Assembly (NCBI GenBank): GCA_947625785.1
Contig: CANQPS010000015.1
Coordinates: forward strand, 1-64,000
Reading direction: 5' to 3'
Source of the DNA: an uncultured Clostridia bacterium
Lineage (GTDB): Bacteria; Bacillota; Clostridia; Oscillospirales; Acutalibacteraceae
Length of the DNA: 64,000 bases
Part shown: positions 60,491-64,000 of the stretch, piece after piece
Layout: each line of letters begins with the position of its first letter
Position numbering within the stretch: the first letter of the stretch is position 1
Made by a program: the position numbers and the translations under genes
The notes under the pieces: model-generated
Database searches by the model: none
What the model was told of the DNA's origin: nothing
Seen by the model: the letters and a program-made list of their open reading frames with translations, nothing else

Positions 60491-62694
60491 AAAAGTCTAT
60501 CACGAAGATCATAGCGCTTTGCCTTTGTGCCTTTCTCGCGGTGGGCGGGATTGCAATGACCGCTTTTGCTTTGAATTCCGCTGAAGATACAGACGAAAAG
60601 CAGGCGGATCCCGAACCCGTATCCGTTGCCGACAATGCCGGCATCTCCAAGGATGAAACCGTGTATGTCCTTGCCGGAGCGGACGGCTCCGTCCGGAAAA
60701 TCATTGTCAGCGATTGGATTAAGAACTCCCTCGGCAATGTTGCGGTGAGCGATAAATCCGAACTGACGAACGTGGAGAATGTCAAGGGCGATGAAACATA
60801 CACCATGAACGGCGACAATCTGCGCGTATGGGACGCCCGGGGCCATGACATTTACTATCAGGGCAATATCGAAAAAGCGCTTCCTGTTGACCTTGCTGTC
60901 TCTTACAAGCTGGATGGAAAGCCCATCTCGGCGGACGATTTGGTCGGAAAAAGCGGTCGGGTGACCATTCATTTTGATTATCAAAACAAGCAGTACGAAA
61001 CCGTAGAGATTGACGGCAAGCAAGAGAAAATCTATGTTCCGTTTGCCATGCTGACCGGCGCTTTGCTGAATGACGACGTGTTTACGAATGTAGAGGTGAC
61101 CAACGGGAAACTGATCAATGACGGAAGCCGCACCGCTGTGATTGGGATTGCATTTCCCGGTCTGCAGGAAAATCTTGCGATTTCCAAAGACAAATTTGAT
61201 ATTCCCGATTCTGTGGAGATTACCGCCGATGTAAGTAGTTTCCGGCTCGATATGACGGTGACGCTTGCTACAAATGCGCTTTTCAGCGAACTGGATGCGG
61301 ATGGCTTTGATTCCATCTCGGAACTTAGCGCCTCCATGGAGGAACTGACAAGCGCCATGGATCAGCTTTTGGATGGTTCTTCGCAGCTTTATGAGGGAAC
61401 GGCTACATTGCTTGAAAAATCGGATGAACTGGTGGAGGGAATCGATCAGCTTGCTGCCGGAGCGGAGAGCCTCAAAAACGGAGCCGGCAGTCTGGATGCA
61501 GGAGCAGCCGAACTGCAAGCCGGAGCTACGCAGTTAAGCGAAGGACTGAATACCCTTGTGTCGAACAACGACGCCTTAAACGGCGGGGCCAAGCAGGTGT
61601 TTGATACGCTGCTCTCCACCGCGAACATCCAGCTTGCAGTTGCAGGACTGGACGTCCCGACCCTGACAACCGGGAATTATGCAGAAGTTTTGAACGGGGT
61701 TATTGCGTCGCTGGACGAAAACGCCGTATATGAGCAGGCACTGAACCAGGTAACAGCAGCCGTGGAAGCGCAGAAAGACGTGATTATGCAGCAGGTCACG
61801 GCGGCTGTTAAGACGCAAGTCACCGCACAGGTCACAGTCGCCGTCAAAGAGGAAGTGACATTGCAGGTAGCTGAAGTCGTTCGGAATACCGTGGCAGAGC
61901 AGGTTATTCAGTCAGTTCTGCATATGGATAAAGCGTCTTATGATGCCGCCGTTGCCGCCGGTCGGATCGATCAAGGAACACAGCAGAAAATCGAAGCTGC
62001 AATAGACCAGCAGATGCAGTCCGAGCAGATACTTCAGCAGATTCAGGCGGGGGTAGATGGGCAGATGGCAACTGGGCCGATTCAGGATACCATTGCCGCA
62101 AATGTGAGCGAACAAATGCAAAGCGACGCTGTCAAGCAGACAATCGCACAGCAGACAGAGTTGCAGATTCAGAAGATTATCTCGGAACAAATGGCGTCCG
62201 ACGAGGTGCAGGCACAGCTTGCCGCCGCTGCGGAGGGCGCGAAATCGGTCATCCAGCTCAAATCCTCCCTTGACAGCTACAACGCATTCTATCTTGGCCT
62301 GCAAAGCTATACAGCAGGCGTGGCTGATGCGGCGGCAGGAGCCGGAACCTTGAAGGCCGGAACGGATGACTTGAAGGCCGGCACTTCCGAGCTTGCTGCC
62401 GGAGCCTCGCAGCTTTACGATGGAATCCTTACACTGAAAAACGGAACGCCGGCTCTGGTTGACGGAATCACCCAGCTTCGTGACGGCGCCATGCAGCTTT
62501 CTGACGGACTGAAAGAATTGAACGAAGAAGGCATTCAAAAGCTGGTGAATGCGGTGGACGGCGATCTTGACAGCTTGGTTACCAGATTCCGCGCGACAAG
62601 AGATGTGTCCCTGCACTATAAGAATTTTGCAGGCATGGGCGAGGATATGGACGGTCAGGTGAAATTCATTTATCGCACAGATTCCATCGGATAA
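60487..62694 (+). CDS. Secreted X-X-X-Leu-X-X-Gly heptad-repeat protein (YhgE-like partner)
   Basis: ATG 60487 follows AGGAGG, inside the MMPL end. The 735-residue protein has a signal peptide (1-28, AMTAFA-L) and an N-terminal domain (30-260). A first heptad region (about 285-375) follows, with units such as LDGSSQL, LAAGAESL, LKNGAGSLDAGA and LQAGATQL. A Gln/Val-rich helical middle repeats TAAVEAQ, VTAAVKTQ and EVTLQV. The second heptad region (about 625-695) has LKAGTDDL, LAAGASQL and LRDGAMQL. These repeats form long helical rods seen in YhgE/Pip. No C-terminal membrane anchor is visible. It is probably an external partner of the MMPL pump. Confidence 0.85.
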   Translation: MKKSITKIIALCLCAFLAVGGIAMTAFALNSAEDTDEKQADPEPVSVADNAGISKDETVYVLAGADGSVRKIIVSDWIKNSLGNVAVSDKSELTNVENVKGDETYTMNGDNLRVWDARGHDIYYQGNIEKALPVDLAVSYKLDGKPISADDLVGKSGRVTIHFDYQNKQYETVEIDGKQEKIYVPFAMLTGALLNDDVFTNVEVTNGKLINDGSRTAVIGIAFPGLQENLAISKDKFDIPDSVEITADVSSFRLDMTVTLATNALFSELDADGFDSISELSASMEELTSAMDQLLDGSSQLYEGTATLLEKSDELVEGIDQLAAGAESLKNGAGSLDAGAAELQAGATQLSEGLNTLVSNNDALNGGAKQVFDTLLSTANIQLAVAGLDVPTLTTGNYAEVLNGVIASLDENAVYEQALNQVTAAVEAQKDVIMQQVTAAVKTQVTAQVTVAVKEEVTLQVAEVVRNTVAEQVIQSVLHMDKASYDAAVAAGRIDQGTQQKIEAAIDQQMQSEQILQQIQAGVDGQMATGPIQDTIAANVSEQMQSDAVKQTIAQQTELQIQKIISEQMASDEVQAQLAAAAEGAKSVIQLKSSLDSYNAFYLGLQSYTAGVADAAAGAGTLKAGTDDLKAGTSELAAGASQLYDGILTLKNGTPALVDGITQLRDGAMQLSDGLKELNEEGIQKLVNAVDGDLDSLVTRFRATRDVSLHYKNFAGMGEDMDGQVKFIYRTDSIG

Positions 62695-62808
62695 AAAAGG
62701 GCTCTCTCCGTATTTTCTGATAGATTGGTAAAAAACTACCGATTGAAATAAAAACAAACAGAGAGGAAGTTTCACAAATGAAAAATGTTTTTTAGAAAGA
62801 ATTTCTCA

Positions 62809-62830
62809 TAGCATCAAAATAGCATCAAAA
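62809..62830. repeat. Direct repeats near the att-like site
   Basis: TAGCATCAAAA occurs twice in tandem (62809-62819 and 62820-62830); AAGCATCAA recurs near 63124-63132 on the other side of the tRNA fragment. Such spaced short repeats resemble arm-type binding sites of tyrosine integrases. The interpretation is by position only. Confidence 0.4.
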
Positions 62831-62920
62831 ACGATGGCGGCGTGCGATTAATGAATAAAAACGTCGCAACGGTGCGAATTTTCGGGCGATGGATGTTCCC
62901 CAATGTTTCTCTCACAGTCG

Positions 62921-62965
62921 CTCCAAAACCGCGTGTCCAGGGTCCGAGTCCTTGTGCCCCTGCCA
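62921..62965 (+). other. 3' fragment of tRNA-Trp (attachment site)
   Basis: The 45 bases read as the 3' part of tRNA-Trp: anticodon loop CTCCAAA (anticodon CCA), stem strand ACCGC, variable loop, T arm CAGGG-TCCGAGT-CCTTG (one G-T pair), acceptor strand TGCCCCT, discriminator G, and CCA. No matching 5' half (expected AGGGGCA and GCGGT) lies upstream, so this is not a functional gene. A 3' tRNA piece beside a tyrosine recombinase is the classic mark of an integration site. Confidence 0.85.
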
Positions 62966-62968
62966 AGG

Positions 62969-63004
62969 AAAAATGGCTTGAAACCGTGGTTTTAAGCCAT
63001 TTTT
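62969..63004 (+). terminator. Terminator after the tRNA-Trp fragment
   Basis: AAAAATGGCTT-g-AAACC pairs with GGTTT-t-AAGCCATTTTT around two bases, four bases past the CCA end. It is what would terminate the native tRNA. Confidence 0.8.
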
Positions 63005-63238
63005 CGTTTTTCTCAACGTCGGCACACGGTTCAGGGAAGCCTGCCCTGACGCGCAAAATCGGGCGTCAATTTCGCATTTGGCCGTATCCGTTCGTACTGT
63101 TTCCGTTTGGTACATCATCAAAAAAGCATCAATCGGCGGGGGAAGTTCTTTCGGATTTTCCTTTTTCTTTGTTTCCTGCGTCGCAAATTTTGACCGTCCG
63201 GGCAGGTCGCTCGGACGGTCGTTTTCGTCGGTTTTTTG

Positions 63239-64000
63239 TCAGATCTCAAAGGCGTCAGTGATGCCGTTCAGACGCGAGGTGTCCTTTTTGACGTAGTATA
63301 GCTCTGTGATTTGCGAGGTGGTATGCCCCAGCAGGTCGGCAACCTGTCGTGGGGATAACGATTTGATACTGCCGTCCGGCTGTTTCTGTCCGTTAATTAA
63401 CTGTGTGGCAAAAGTATGGCGTATACTGTGCAGGCCCTTGCGTTTGATTCCCGCGGCTTTCAAAATTTTGTAGTACCGCTTTCGGAAATTCACCGGGCGT
63501 GTGAAATCCCCGCTGTGGTCGCACACGAGGGGCGTATTTTCGCCGTAGTAGGATTCCTTGCGTAACGCCTCGATCATCGTCACCGCCGTCCCGTTCAGCG
63601 GTACGTCGCGCCTGCTTGCGGCGCTTTTCAACTTGCCGACCTTGACCTCTCTGCCGGGTTCGGCTACTGTTCCTTCCCGTTTGGAAATCTCTTTCACGCC
63701 CCGTTGCAGGTGCATGACCCGGTTTTTAAGATCAATGTCGCTGTTGAGCAGTCCGAGCAGTTCGCCGGTACGCAATCCTGTGTTCAGCATGAGAATATAT
63801 GCGGCAGACTGATGATAGATTCTTTTACCATTCCCCCAGCATCGGAAGCATTCCGCTTTGAATTTCTCAATTTCCTCCGGCGTAAACACCGTGACCGTTT
63901 CCTCGTCCTCCTTTTCCTGCATGGCAGGGAAATTTGCTTTCTTGATCATCGGTGCGCTGTTCATGGGATTCTTTACGATGATCTCCTGCTGGGTGAGGTA
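63239..64000 (-). CDS. Tyrosine recombinase/integrase, cut by the window edge
   Basis: The frame stays open to the right edge, so the N-terminus is outside; about 253 residues are present. They form the catalytic domain: LNTGLRTGELLGL (first Arg), a conserved Lys in the beta-hairpin (VGKLKSAASRRDVPL), HSIRHTFATQLI (His-x-x-Arg), LLGHTTSQITELYYV with the nucleophile Tyr near the end. This is the Tn916/phage-integrase type. The 3' end of the gene faces the tRNA-Trp fragment 274 bp away, as is common for elements integrated in tRNA genes. Confidence 0.9.
   Translation of the reverse strand, partial: YLTQQEIIVKNPMNSAPMIKKANFPAMQEKEDEETVTVFTPEEIEKFKAECFRCWGNGKRIYHQSAAYILMLNTGLRTGELLGLLNSDIDLKNRVMHLQRGVKEISKREGTVAEPGREVKVGKLKSAASRRDVPLNGTAVTMIEALRKESYYGENTPLVCDHSGDFTRPVNFRKRYYKILKAAGIKRKGLHSIRHTFATQLINGQKQPDGSIKSLSPRQVADLLGHTTSQITELYYVKKDTSRLNGITDAFEI

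Larger units (their letters stand above)
62695..63238. other. Non-coding junction region with att-like site
   Basis: No credible gene. A ribosome site GAGAGGAAG leads into only five codons (62779-62793, stop TAG), suggesting a gene cut off by recombination. TAGCATCAAAA direct repeats lie at 62809-62830 and an AGCATCAA copy near 63125, possibly integrase arm sites. The tRNA-Trp fragment and its terminator are at 62921-63004. A GACCGTCCG/CGGACGGTC hairpin lies near 63190-63220. Confidence 0.6.

Noticed and set aside
60307-61518. 403-residue reverse frame opposite the MMPL and heptad-repeat genes
   Set aside because: It is an antisense shadow in GC-richer DNA; the forward frames carry clear motifs and a 4-bp overlap.
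62842-63261. 139-residue forward frame across the junction region
   Set aside because: It runs through the tRNA-Trp fragment and its terminator, has odd composition and no ribosome site.

Overview
The window reads as chromosome of a low-GC, anaerobic, spore-forming Clostridia member, probably a gut Oscillospirales or Lachnospirales species. This rests on AT-rich DNA with strong AGGAGG ribosome sites and on sporulation genes: spoIID, spoIIID and the dipicolinate synthase pair dpaA/dpaB. Glycogen synthase and phosphorylase, MurT/GatD-type genes, a GGGtGRT/NifU-like pair and a DUF6472 small protein point the same way. I see no phage structural genes and no CRISPR array.

Positions 1-48.6 kb are backbone. 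From left to right: an AI-2E family transporter; a four-gene gliding-type ABC module (ATPase, permease, GldG-like, DUF4340); a second ABC exporter pair; an orphan helical protein beside three tandem 193-bp palindrome-rich repeats; tRNA-Arg(CCG) and a histidine phosphatase; an XRE regulator with a visible operator; murT with a gatD-like gene that lacks the glutaminase residues; a citrate synthase coupled to a membrane protein; spoIID; glgA; a secreted peptidoglycan-binding amidase; a zinc-type ABC importer; spoIIID; a hybrid histidine kinase with two receiver domains; the GGGtGRT/NifU-like pair; secD-secF; a WYL regulator with an inverted repeat around its -10 box; an aminotransferase; metY; dpaA-dpaB; a bacterial PH-domain operon; glgP; a GT-C-like membrane protein; and a MarR regulator in an operon with a second citrate synthase.

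At 48.7-50.5 kb lie decayed insertion sequences: an IS4-type transposase with internal deletions and an amber stop, and an IS66 C-terminal scrap. By eye the base composition rises after this point, to about 40% GC at 50.6-56.9 kb and about 50% from 57 kb on. The accessory part holds an HTH-like protein paired with a STAND (NB-ARC plus TPR) ATPase, a broken WG-repeat lipoprotein, a GLUG-repeat lipoprotein, a small membrane protein and a cysteine-peptidase-like fragment. It continues with a TetR, DUF308, MMPL and heptad-repeat secreted-protein operon.

At the right edge, 62,921-62,965 is the exact 3' part of a tRNA-Trp gene, from the anticodon loop to CCA, followed by a terminator but not preceded by a tRNA 5' half. 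A tyrosine recombinase, cut by the window edge, faces it. This looks like an attachment site (attR, or a junction between tandem elements), so the right part of the window is probably integrated mobile DNA.

Most calls come from motif recognition and gene order. No database search was possible.
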